From contig JAILLP010000015.1 in the NCBI GenBank assembly GCA_024693065.1, forward strand, positions 1 through 50,343: a stretch of 50,343 nt of DNA, in the 5' to 3' direction. This DNA comes from Paludibacteraceae bacterium. GTDB lineage: Bacteria > Bacteroidota > Bacteroidia > Bacteroidales > Paludibacteraceae. The notes under the pieces were generated by a model. The model made no database searches. It was not told the origin of the DNA and was given only the letters and a program-made list of their open reading frames with translations. This document shows, in pieces, positions 1 through 7,831 of this stretch. How positions within the stretch are numbered: position 1 is the stretch's first letter; every line of letters begins with the position of its first letter. Made by a program: the position numbers and the translations under genes.

Positions 1-1
1 G

Positions 2-469
2 GACTACGATGGTCGCTTGGCGCTTCTGTCGCACCTCTTCGAATGCGCCTATGCGAGCGAGGAGATGGTGGACGTGGTGGAGCTGGACCGACTCTCCCGC
101 ATCGCCTACTATTTCCGCATCAGGGAGTGGGACTTCCTTTCTCTGAAGTATAGTTTCGAAGCCATGAAACAGCAACGGGGTAGGAGGAACGGCACGGAGA
201 ACGCCCAGCAACGTGAGCGTTACCAATCCGCCTATTCCAACCGTCTGAAGGAGGCCTATAAGATACTGGGATTGAACGAGAAAGCCACGTTGGATGAGGT
301 GAAAACCGCCTACCGCGCGCAGGTGAAGACCTGCCACCCCGACACCCTTCCGCCTACCGCCAAGGATAGCGAGCGGGAGGATGCGTTGATCCGTTTCCGC
401 ACGATTACGGAGGCATACGATTTCCTGTGTGAGGAGTTGGTCGCCGAACCAGTCAGTATGGCGAGATGA
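2..469 (+). CDS. TerB/J-domain protein, array copy 1 (5' end outside window)
   Basis: The reading frame is open from base 2, so the gene starts upstream of the window; the TTG at 17 is internal, because the preceding codons (DYDGR) match the YADRL of the other copies. What remains is the C-terminal half: a TerB-like helical domain (LSHLFECAYASEEMVD) and a J domain with an intact HPD motif (CHPDTLPP). J domains stimulate Hsp70 (DnaK) ATPase; TerB plus J at the C-terminus is the DjlA layout. It ends with EPVSMAR, nearly the same end as copies 3 to 6. This is the first of six consecutive same-strand paralogs. The missing part should hold two membrane helices, as in the complete copies. The client or function is unknown. 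Confidence 0.85.
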   Translation, partial: DYDGRLALLSHLFECAYASEEMVDVVELDRLSRIAYYFRIREWDFLSLKYSFEAMKQQRGRRNGTENAQQRERYQSAYSNRLKEAYKILGLNEKATLDEVKTAYRAQVKTCHPDTLPPTAKDSEREDALIRFRTITEAYDFLCEELVAEPVSMAR

Positions 470-479
470 TGCTCCCTAC

Positions 480-525
480 GGCCTGAAAGGCCACTACATT
501 ATTTAGCCCAGGGCAACGCTTTGGG
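480..525 (+). repeat. two-hairpin REP-like repeat, direct orientation
   Basis: Stem A is GGCCTGAAAGGCC (480-492). A 14-base AT-rich spacer follows, then stem B at 507-525 (CCCAGGGCAACGCTTTGGG, a slightly decayed form of the consensus). The unit begins 11 bases after the stop codon of array copy 1. Confidence 0.75.
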
Positions 526-582
526 GGCAAAACAATATATAATTCAATGCCATGCCCCATCACATTTTCATAAAAAAAGTGC

Positions 583-590
583 TAATTTTG
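583..590 (+). promoter_or_regulatory. -7 box TAATTTTG of array copy 2
   Basis: TAATTTTG fits the Bacteroidota -7 consensus TAnnTTTG. The ATG begins five bases after it, so the transcript should have almost no leader. The TTG -33 element seen at copies 4-6 is replaced by ATCACA here, so this promoter may be weaker. Confidence 0.5.
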
Positions 591-595
591 AAACT

Positions 596-1843
596 ATGGA
601 CAAGAGAAAGATAGATAGTGTGTTCGAGAACTTTAAACGTTGGGGATTGCTGACGAAGGATGGGGCTTTTTACTGTGGGTCCCCTACGCAGTCTTCCTAT
701 TTCGTACTCATTCCCTTTTTTGTCATATTCCTAGGCATTTCCTTTGTTTGGGGATCCTTCCATCCCCCAACAGATGGTTGGTTGGGTTGGAAATTGTTTA
801 GTATAATATTCCCGATTATTGCGGTTCTTGCCTTTTTGGAGTCCCTGCGTGGAATGTGGACGGATCCTTCCCGCCTATATTGGTATAGGGATCGTCTTGT
901 GGGGAAAAACATTTTCAACTGTAATGAGAAAGTGTACATGTACTCCGATATGAAAAGAATCGCAAGGTGCAAAGAATATGATTCGAAGAGAAGGGATTAT
1001 TCTTATGACATAAAAATATTCTTCCGTAATTCGAATGTGAAGCCTATTTCGTTAGTTGATGAGTCCCGTACCCGCCATTTCCTCAGCTCTTGCTTCGGTG
1101 AAATATTTTATGTGAATGAGGAACTTGATATCAGGTTGAGGTTTTTTGCCAAGGTGCTTAAATTGAATGCGCTATCGGGTCGCCCGAGCGAAAAGGAACT
1201 CCAATGTGCGGTGCGTTATTTTACCGGTTTGAGACGTTATGATTGTATGGAATGTGATGCGTCTTATTTCCCCGACAGACTTCTTTCCCTGATGAAGCAG
1301 TATGATTACGATTCGAGGGAGGCGTGTGCGGAGGATTGCCAGAAACAGGGCTTTGAACTCATGATTGGTGACAAAATGACTTACGAGAATCGGTTGGAAT
1401 TGCTTACCAGTCTCTTTGAATACGCCTATGTGGGGGATGGTATGGTGGACGAGGAAGAATTGAAATTCCTCTTCCAACTTGCGTCAACCTTTGGCATCAA
1501 GGATTGGGACTTCCTCTCCCTGAAGCGTCGTTTCGAGGGGGAAAAACAGGCGGAGTCGAAACGGAAGGACTCGGAGAATGCCCAACAAAAGGAACGTTAT
1601 CAGCAGGCCCGCGCTAATTGCGTGCAGGAGGCTTGTTCCCTGTTGAACTTGAGTCCTGGCGCCACTTTTGAGGAGGTGAAGATCGCCTACCGCAAAATGG
1701 TGAAGAGTTGCCACCCGGACACCTTGTCGTCCTCCGCCACGAAGGAGGAACGAGAGGAGGCAGCCATCCGTTTCCGTGCGATCACGGAGGCGTACGATTT
1801 CCTGTGTGCGGAGTTGAAGGAGGAACGTGTTGTGGTATCATAA
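596..1843 (+). CDS. membrane-anchored TerB/J-domain protein, array copy 2 (DjlA-like)
   Basis: The protein has 415 residues if it starts at ATG 596. This start is chosen because MDKRKID aligns with the MDKEKID starts of copies 4 and 5; the in-frame GTG/TTG codons upstream lie in repeat DNA. Order of parts: a short charged N-terminus, two membrane helices (about 36-53 and 67-84), a beta-rich segment that could be a bacterial PH-like domain (about 92-155, inferred), a variable helical stretch, a TerB-like domain (about 263-312) and a J domain with HPD at 373-375. The role is probably a membrane co-chaperone recruiting DnaK. It is the most divergent full copy: it ends RVVVS instead of EPVSVAR, and its -33 region is degraded. 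Copy 3 follows after 28 bases and is probably co-transcribed. Confidence 0.85.
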   Translation: MDKRKIDSVFENFKRWGLLTKDGAFYCGSPTQSSYFVLIPFFVIFLGISFVWGSFHPPTDGWLGWKLFSIIFPIIAVLAFLESLRGMWTDPSRLYWYRDRLVGKNIFNCNEKVYMYSDMKRIARCKEYDSKRRDYSYDIKIFFRNSNVKPISLVDESRTRHFLSSCFGEIFYVNEELDIRLRFFAKVLKLNALSGRPSEKELQCAVRYFTGLRRYDCMECDASYFPDRLLSLMKQYDYDSREACAEDCQKQGFELMIGDKMTYENRLELLTSLFEYAYVGDGMVDEEELKFLFQLASTFGIKDWDFLSLKRRFEGEKQAESKRKDSENAQQKERYQQARANCVQEACSLLNLSPGATFEEVKIAYRKMVKSCHPDTLSSSATKEEREEAAIRFRAITEAYDFLCAELKEERVVVS

Positions 1844-1871
1844 TGGTTTTTAGCGAGTAAATGTGTGGATT

Positions 1872-3038
1872 ATGGACGAAAAGAAGATAGTGAATTTGTT
1901 TAAGAGTTGGGAGGGGAAATCCTTCCTCAACGTGGGTGCGTTGTATGTGAATATGGTCAGCTGGCTGAATCCCCTCCTGTTCTTTGCCATTTTCTTTGTT
2001 TCCATGGTACTCGGTTGGAATCTAGATTTGTACGCTTTCGTCCTTGGTTCATTTCTTATCGCCATATCTCCCCGTGCATTCGTTCCGGAGGTGAGTTTCC
2101 GTACAAAATGCATGGAGTATGGTGATCGGACCTATTATTATGACAAGTTGGAACGGATCGAGTATTCTTATGGCGATGCGAAGAAAAAGAAAGGCAAACA
2201 TATCGTGCTTCATTTTGGCGCTGAGGCCTTTGATATGAAGTTCTCTTATATGACGCAGGCAAAGGCGGACGCTCTACTGCAACTCTTCGGCACTTGCTTT
2301 AAGCCGATCTTTATCAATGAACTATTTTATGAGGATATGATCAGGCTTTTTGCGGATGTGATAGCCTTGAAGAATGACCCCGATTACCAGAATGTGGAGA
2401 TGCAATGCGTTCAGAACTACTTCGGGGAGTCGAAGTACCATGACCGGAATTATAGTCGGGACCTTCGGACTGCGCTCCAAAGTTTCAACAGGTACAAGTC
2501 GATGAAAAGGCTTCCCAAGGGTGAGGGCTATATGAATATTTGTTTGTCCATCATGGGGAACAAGGCGGTGGACTACGCCGAGCGGTTGGATCTCCTGTCA
2601 CATCTCTTCGAATGCATGTATGCGAGTGATGGCATGGTGGACGAAGCGGAGCTGGAACGTCTCTCCCGCATCGCTTTCTACCTGCGCATCAAGGATTGGG
2701 ACTTCCTCTCCCTGAAGTATCGTTTCGAGGCGGAGAAGCAGACGGAGGACCAGCGGAAGGGTGCGGAGAATACCCAGCAGCGTGAGCGTTACCAGTCCGT
2801 TTGTTCCAGCCGTAAGCGTGAGGCGTATAACCTGTTGGGACTGAAGCTTGACGCTACGTTGGAGGAGGTGAAGAGCGCCTACCGCACGCAGGTGAAGACC
2901 TGCCACCCGGATACCTTGCCGCCTACCGCCTCGGATAGAGAAAAGGAGGAGGCCACGATACGTTTCCGCTCCCTTACGGAGGCGTATGATTTTTTGTGTG
3001 CGGAGTTGGCTGCAGAGCCGGTTAGCGTGGCGAAATGA
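1872..3038 (+). CDS. membrane-anchored TerB/J-domain protein, array copy 3 (DjlA-like)
   Basis: The protein has 388 residues from ATG 1872; the GTG at 1863 is less likely because MDEKKIV aligns with the other starts. There are two membrane helices (about 31-49 and 52-68), then a PH-like or otherwise beta-rich segment containing YYYDKLERIEY, and a conserved block FINELFYEDMIRLFADVI. A TerB-like domain (YAERLDLLSHLFE) and a J domain with HPD at 345-347 follow. It ends EPVSVAK. No TAnnTTTG box precedes it and the gap to copy 2 is 28 bases, so it probably shares the transcript of copy 2. The role as a DnaK co-chaperone is inferred from the J domain. Confidence 0.85.
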   Translation: MDEKKIVNLFKSWEGKSFLNVGALYVNMVSWLNPLLFFAIFFVSMVLGWNLDLYAFVLGSFLIAISPRAFVPEVSFRTKCMEYGDRTYYYDKLERIEYSYGDAKKKKGKHIVLHFGAEAFDMKFSYMTQAKADALLQLFGTCFKPIFINELFYEDMIRLFADVIALKNDPDYQNVEMQCVQNYFGESKYHDRNYSRDLRTALQSFNRYKSMKRLPKGEGYMNICLSIMGNKAVDYAERLDLLSHLFECMYASDGMVDEAELERLSRIAFYLRIKDWDFLSLKYRFEAEKQTEDQRKGAENTQQRERYQSVCSSRKREAYNLLGLKLDATLEEVKSAYRTQVKTCHPDTLPPTASDREKEEATIRFRSLTEAYDFLCAELAAEPVSVAK

Positions 3039-3357
3039 CACGGTTCTTTTGCCCCTTCAAGGCGCATGTCCACATGGTCGCGTATGACCCAGGGCGCTGC
3101 CCTGGGCTATGTAAAGGGGAAGCCCTTCAGGCTTTTGGGCGCATGGGGAAGGGTCTCTTTGCAAAGCGAGGAACTGTTTATTATAACGAGGCGATGTTCC
3201 CCTACGGCCTGTAAGGCCACTACATTATCTAGCCCAGGGCAACGCCCTGGGGAATGTGGACATGTGGAGTGTCGGACGCCCCCGGAGGGGGCAAAATAGA
3301 TTTTAATCAATGCCATGCTCCATTGCGTTCCCGTAAAATTGTGCTAATTTTGAAACT
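3039..3357 (+). repeat. composite intergenic block with several hairpins plus promoter of array copy 4
   Basis: Contents in order: an inverted unit with stem B at 3088-3106 (CCCAGGGCGCTGCCCTGGG) and stem A at about 3120-3134; a CTTTGCAAAG palindrome near 3160; a direct unit with GGCCTGTAAGGCC (3206-3218) and CCCAGGGCAACGCCCTGGG (3233-3251); a GC hairpin GCCCCCGGAGGGGGC near 3280; and the promoter of copy 4. The whole block recurs, estimated by eye at about 90% identity, at 6275-6591. Confidence 0.8.
3323..3352 (+). promoter_or_regulatory. promoter of array copy 4, near-leaderless
   Basis: TTG (3323-3325), 19 bases, TAATTTTG (3345-3352), then five bases to ATG 3358. The spacing fits the Bacteroidota consensus TTTG/TAnnTTTG, and the start of transcription should fall at or within a few bases of the ATG. 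The same sequence with one change lies before copies 5 and 6. Confidence 0.65.
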
Positions 3358-4770
3358 ATGGACAAGGAAAAGATAGATAGGATATTCAAGGAGTGGAAGT
3401 ATGAATCGTTGCTGACGGAAGACGGGGCCCTGCCGTCGTCGTCTCCGAATGAACGGTTCTTAGTCGTTCTCGAGAGAATTGGTGCTTATTGTTCCAAATT
3501 TTTCGTTTCCGCGCGGGAAATGCTGCTAGTTATAGTGTTCCCTGCGTTATTTATAGTGCTGCCTTCTCTACTCCCCATTATCTATTTTACTACCCTGGAC
3601 TTAAAATTCTATATTTGGATTATTATCATCATTATATATTTATTTGGCAGTTTCTATTTATTTTCGGATAATAGTATTGTTGGTCGTTTTCTTGATCGTA
3701 TTCTTAATAAGCTTTTCGACTTGACGGAAATCATTGAATCAAAACTTCATTCTTGTCATGAGTCAATCGTTCGTTTCTTTACGGATAGGATGGAAGCCCC
3801 TTGTTTCTATAATGATCGCATGGTGTCATTCCCCTCTCTTCCTATCTATAGAAAATCGTTTTATTATTCTGATTTGAAGGAAGTTGTGTATGGTGGGAGG
3901 GGAAGCAAAAAACCTCGTCTTCGGATTACTTTTAAGGGAAAGAATAAAACGTTTGTCATAAAGGAGGAGCCTGGATTAAGTCGTTTGCTGTATCTGTTTG
4001 GCTCTGCCTTTAAGCCTATCTTTATCAACGAGCCCTTTTATGAGGATATGTTGAGGCTTTTTGCGGATGTGATCACCCTGAGAAGTGACTCCCAGTATCA
4101 GTCTGAGGGATTGCAATGTGCCTTGCGCTATTTCTCCGAATCGAAGTATAGAGACCTTGATTATCAGCGGAAGCTTACCGAACAGGTTGACTCGTTCCGA
4201 CAGTACAGAGAGGGTGGGCGTTCCCCTAACAGAGAACATTTCATCGACAGGTGTATGTCCGAAAAGTGCAAGTCTGTTGTGGATAATGCGGGGGTGGACT
4301 ATGCCGATCGTCTGGATTTGCTGACGCATCTTTTCGAATGTGCCTATGCGAGCGATGGTAAGATGGATGACGAGGAAATCGCGCGTCTTTCTGTCTATGG
4401 GGGATTCCTTTGTGTCGATGATTGGGATGTCATCTCGCTGATGTATGCTTTCGAGGCGGGAACCCATTCTGTGGGTTGGGCGAAAGAAAAGAAGGAGAAT
4501 GAACATCAGCGTCGTAGCCATTACCAAACCACTCGATCTAACCGTATGGAGAAGGCGTATGGTTTATTGCGCTTGCCTTTGGACGCTTCTTTAGAGGAGG
4601 TGAAATCCGCCTACCGTGCGCAGGTGAAGACCTGCCACCCCGACACATTGCCGTCTACCGCCACGGATGGAGAAAGGGCGGCGGCGGCGATCCGTTTTCG
4701 TACCATCACGGAGGCGTACGATTTTTTGTGCGCGGTGCTGAGTGCCGAGCCGGTTAGCGTGACGAAATGA
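3358..4770 (+). CDS. membrane-anchored TerB/J-domain protein, array copy 4 (DjlA-like)
   Basis: The protein has 470 residues. The first 23 residues (MDKEKIDRIFKEWK and on) almost match copy 5. Two long hydrophobic segments follow (about 56-78 and 83-103), then a polar insert of about 50 residues (about 105-160) not seen in the other copies. Next come a beta-rich segment (YYSDLKEVVY), the block FINEPFYEDMLRLFADVI, a TerB-like domain (YADRLDLLTHLFE) and a J domain with HPD at 427-429. It ends EPVSVTK. Its J domain and the end of its TerB domain are close to the other copies, while residues 24-200 are not. It has its own promoter. Membrane co-chaperone function is inferred. Confidence 0.87.
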   Translation: MDKEKIDRIFKEWKYESLLTEDGALPSSSPNERFLVVLERIGAYCSKFFVSAREMLLVIVFPALFIVLPSLLPIIYFTTLDLKFYIWIIIIIIYLFGSFYLFSDNSIVGRFLDRILNKLFDLTEIIESKLHSCHESIVRFFTDRMEAPCFYNDRMVSFPSLPIYRKSFYYSDLKEVVYGGRGSKKPRLRITFKGKNKTFVIKEEPGLSRLLYLFGSAFKPIFINEPFYEDMLRLFADVITLRSDSQYQSEGLQCALRYFSESKYRDLDYQRKLTEQVDSFRQYREGGRSPNREHFIDRCMSEKCKSVVDNAGVDYADRLDLLTHLFECAYASDGKMDDEEIARLSVYGGFLCVDDWDVISLMYAFEAGTHSVGWAKEKKENEHQRRSHYQTTRSNRMEKAYGLLRLPLDASLEEVKSAYRAQVKTCHPDTLPSTATDGERAAAAIRFRTITEAYDFLCAVLSAEPVSVTK

Positions 4771-4802
4771 TACGATTCTTATTTAATCAATGCCATGCTC
4801 CA

Positions 4803-4832
4803 TTGCGTTCCCATAAAATTGTGCTAATTTTG
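4803..4832 (+). promoter_or_regulatory. promoter of array copy 5, near-leaderless
   Basis: TTG (4803-4805), 19 bases, TAATTTTG (4825-4832), five bases, ATG 4838. It is identical in layout to the copy 4 promoter. The hairpin block that precedes this promoter at copies 4 and 6 is absent here; only about 67 bases separate copies 4 and 5. Confidence 0.65.
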
Positions 4833-4837
4833 AAACT

Positions 4838-6274
4838 ATGGACAAGGAAAAGATAGATAGGATATTCAAGGAGTGGAAGGAAAAATCCTTGCTGACGGAA
4901 GACGGGGCGCTGAAGAAACCCATTGAGGATTGTTGGCAGAATAAATTTTTGCCTTTCATTCTCTACTTCGTGTTTTTTGTGGTTTCTATCATATGCTTGA
5001 GTTTGTTTGGGAATATTCGTCCCTCGAGCAAATCGATGTCTGAGTTTTTGGTGCTCCTTATATCCTTTGTTTGGATAGGTCTCTCTTATGTTGTTAAACT
5101 TTTGGGGGAGTATCTAAAAGAACGATTTTCTTCTTCATATTACTATTACAAAGACCGCCTTGAATTGCGTCATTTTCGGGGACTATGGAAGAAGACGTAT
5201 TACTATTGGACTATAAAGCGTATCGTCTGTAGGAACTCGGATTGCACGGTGGAATTTAGAGGTTATAATCAATTGGTGGAGGACCCCGAATTGGCGTATT
5301 TCCCCCGAACCACCTTGGTGGATTTCTTCCGAACGTGTTTCCCCGATCTTTGTTATGTGGACCCGATTTGCTACAAGGAGGAATATGAGGGCGAGATAAG
5401 ACGCTTTGCGAATAGGATATGTTTCAAGACCATGCCGGAGTGCCAGAAGGAGGCCCTCCAGTCCGCACTGACATACTTCTCGAAGTCCAAGTATATCAGC
5501 TATGATTACAAGCGCGACCTATCAAAACGGGTGAGGAAAACCATGTCCATGAAGCAGCGTTATTACACGGATATGATAAGACTCTTCGCGAATATGATAT
5601 GTCTCAGGATGGGTGATTCGTACCAGGATGCGGGTTATCAGTGCCTCATGAAGTACCTCTCCGAGTCGGCTTTCCGCAAGTATGATTATACGCATGATTT
5701 GTCCGAGCAGATTGAGCGCTTTAGGGGCTTGCGGGCGAAGGGGTCCGTCCCGTCGAAGGATAGTTTCGTGAACATTAGTTTGTCCATTGTGGAAAACAAG
5801 GGGTCTGATTACGCCGACCGTCTGGAGCTCCTGTCTCATCTCTTCGAGTGCGCCTATGCGAGCGATGGTCTGGTGGACGAAGAGGAGTTGAACCGCCTCT
5901 CCCGCATCGCATTTTACCTTTGCATAAAAGATTGGGACTTCCTCTCCCTGAGATATCGTTTCGAAACGGAGAAACAATCCAGGGAACGACAGAGTGGCGA
6001 GGAGAACGCCCGACAGCGTGAGCGTTGCCAATTCAGCTATTCCAGCCGTAAGCGGGAGGCCTACAACCTGCTGGGCCTGAAGTTGGATGCCCCGCTGGAG
6101 GAGGTGAAAACCGCCTACCGCACGCAGGTGAAGAGCTGCCACCCCGATACCCTGCCGCCTACCGCCACGATAAAGGAGCGGGAGGATGCCTCACAACGTT
6201 TCCGTACCATCACGGAGGCGTACGATTTTTTGTGTGCGGAACTGGCCGCCGAACCGGTTAGTGTGGCGAGGTGA
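4838..6274 (+). CDS. membrane-anchored TerB/J-domain protein, array copy 5, with internal duplication
   Basis: At 478 residues this is the longest copy. It has two membrane helices (about 37-58 and 68-88), a beta-rich PH-like segment (about 100-145), a TerB-like domain (about 325-378) and a J domain (about 404-470, HPD at 435-437). It carries a module twice: residues about 183-233 (RRFANRICFK, then YFSKSKY and DYKRDLS) and about 243-293 (RLFANMICLR, then YLSESAF and DYTHDLS), offset by 60 residues. The other copies carry this module once. The N-terminal 23 residues match copy 4. The probable role is as a membrane-bound J-protein partner of DnaK; the duplicated module may be a binding surface (inference). 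Confidence 0.87.
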   Translation: MDKEKIDRIFKEWKEKSLLTEDGALKKPIEDCWQNKFLPFILYFVFFVVSIICLSLFGNIRPSSKSMSEFLVLLISFVWIGLSYVVKLLGEYLKERFSSSYYYYKDRLELRHFRGLWKKTYYYWTIKRIVCRNSDCTVEFRGYNQLVEDPELAYFPRTTLVDFFRTCFPDLCYVDPICYKEEYEGEIRRFANRICFKTMPECQKEALQSALTYFSKSKYISYDYKRDLSKRVRKTMSMKQRYYTDMIRLFANMICLRMGDSYQDAGYQCLMKYLSESAFRKYDYTHDLSEQIERFRGLRAKGSVPSKDSFVNISLSIVENKGSDYADRLELLSHLFECAYASDGLVDEEELNRLSRIAFYLCIKDWDFLSLRYRFETEKQSRERQSGEENARQRERCQFSYSSRKREAYNLLGLKLDAPLEEVKTAYRTQVKSCHPDTLPPTATIKEREDASQRFRTITEAYDFLCAELAAEPVSVAR

Positions 6275-6591
6275 TGTGATTCTTTTGCCCCTTCAGGGCG
6301 CATGTCCGCATGGTCGCACTGCCCCAGGGCGCTGCCCTGGGCTATGTAAAGAGAAAGCCCTTCAGGCTTTTGGACGCATGGAGAAGGTCTCTTTGCAAAG
6401 CGAGGAACTGTTCATTATAACGAGACGATGTTCCCCTACGGCCTGAAAGGCCATCACATTATCTAGCCCAGGGTAATACCCTGGGGAATGTAGATGTGCG
6501 GGGTGTGTGACGCCCCCGGAGGGGGCAAAACAAATTTTAATCAATGCCATGCTCCATTGCGTTCCCATAAAATTGTGCTAATTTTGAAACT
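6275..6591 (+). repeat. composite intergenic block with several hairpins plus promoter of array copy 6
   Basis: This is a near copy of 3039-3357. An inverted unit has stem B at 6323-6341. A direct unit has GGCCTGAAAGGCC (6440-6452) and CCCAGGGTAATACCCTGGG (6467-6485); here two stem positions changed together (GC to TA), so pairing is kept. A GC hairpin GCCCCCGGAGGGGGC lies near 6511. The promoter is TTG 6557-6559, 19 bases, TAATTTTG 6579-6586, ATG 6592. Confidence 0.8.
6557..6586 (+). promoter_or_regulatory. promoter of array copy 6, near-leaderless
   Basis: TTG, a 19-base spacer and TAATTTTG, five bases before the ATG. The sequence matches the promoters of copies 4 and 5 almost base for base, so these three copies are probably expressed together. 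Confidence 0.65.
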
Positions 6592-7806
6592 ATGGATACG
6601 AAAAGATTAGATAGTTTATTCGCAAGCTGGAAGAAAAAGAATTTGTTGACGAACGGTGCGTTGGTTATGGGGCGTAGTTGGATCCCTTATGTATTCGGCC
6701 CCCTTGTCGGAGTAGTCTTTTCTGGGTTTGCAATCGCGGTGACCGAATCGATATTCTCCTCCCCCCATTCCCCCATCTCCTTCGCATGTGGAGCGGTTTC
6801 CTTCCTCCTATTTGTCCAAATGTTTCCCGTCAAACATTTTTACAAGGATCGTGTAGAGGTGTTTCGTTTGTGTGGGCTTGTAAAACGTAAGGCTTATTAT
6901 GCGGATTTGAAGAAAATAGTCTATTCTTCTTTTTATGATTTTAAATCGGACTCTTGGAAGACGGCTCTTGTCATTTCGTCCAAAAAGATGCTGTGCCGAG
7001 TGGATCGTGACTTTCTCACTGATACAAAATTCGATTGTTTGTTGCAATTGTTTTCTTGCTACAAACCTTTGTTTGTCAATGAGTTCTATTATAAGCAGAT
7101 GGTAAATCTCTTTGCGTATATGATAACGCTAAAGAGTGATCCTCAATATCAATATGAGGAGACTCAGTTCGCGGTGAGGTATCTCGCGGAGGTGTGTGGA
7201 AATAGTTCTACGGATTATGGGGAAAAACTTGCCTCTGGAATAAAGCTATACAATGCGTATAGGCAGGAGGAAGACAAACTTCCTGCGGAATTGGGGTATG
7301 TCTCTGTATGCCTCGATATTCTGCACAACAAGGGCGTGTGCTATGCGGACCGGTTGGAATTGTTGTCTGCTCTTTTCGAATGTACCTATGCGAGTGACGG
7401 TATGGTGGACGATGTGGAGCTGGACCGCCTCTCCCGCATCGCCTTCTACTTCCGTATCAATGAGTGGGACTTCCTCTCACTGAAGTATCGCTTCGAGACG
7501 GAGAGCCAGAGCAAAAAACAACGGAATGGCAAGGAGAACGCCCAGCAACGTGAGCGTTGCCAATCCGCCTATTCCAACCGCCTGAAGGAGGCTTATAAGA
7601 TATTAGGATTGAACGAGAAAGCCCCGCTGGAGGAGGTGAAAACCGCCTACCGCACGCAGGTGAAAACCTGCCACCCGGATACCCTTCCGCCTGCCGCCAA
7701 GGATAAGGAGAGGGAAGAGGCATCGATACGTTTCCGCACGATCACGGAGGCGTACGATTTTTTATGTGCGGAGTTGGTCGCAGAGCCGGTTAGCGTGGCG
7801 AGATAA
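6592..7806 (+). CDS. membrane-anchored TerB/J-domain protein, array copy 6 (DjlA-like)
   Basis: The protein has 404 residues. The N-terminus MDTKRLDSLFASWK is a variant of the family start. Membrane helices lie at about 31-52 and 60-78. A beta-rich segment (HFYKDRVEVFRL, AYYADLKKIVY) follows, then FVNEFYYKQMVNLFAYMI, a TerB-like domain (YADRLELLSALFE) and a J domain with HPD at 361-363. Its last 130 residues resemble the truncated copy 1 more than its neighbours: both have NRLKEAYKILGLNEKA and LVAEPVS. This suggests gene conversion or duplication across the array. The BspA-like gene follows after 25 bases and may be co-transcribed. Confidence 0.87.
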   Translation: MDTKRLDSLFASWKKKNLLTNGALVMGRSWIPYVFGPLVGVVFSGFAIAVTESIFSSPHSPISFACGAVSFLLFVQMFPVKHFYKDRVEVFRLCGLVKRKAYYADLKKIVYSSFYDFKSDSWKTALVISSKKMLCRVDRDFLTDTKFDCLLQLFSCYKPLFVNEFYYKQMVNLFAYMITLKSDPQYQYEETQFAVRYLAEVCGNSSTDYGEKLASGIKLYNAYRQEEDKLPAELGYVSVCLDILHNKGVCYADRLELLSALFECTYASDGMVDDVELDRLSRIAFYFRINEWDFLSLKYRFETESQSKKQRNGKENAQQRERCQSAYSNRLKEAYKILGLNEKAPLEEVKTAYRTQVKTCHPDTLPPAAKDKEREEASIRFRTITEAYDFLCAELVAEPVSVAR

Positions 7807-7831
7807 ATGTTTTAATCTAATTTTTCATCGT

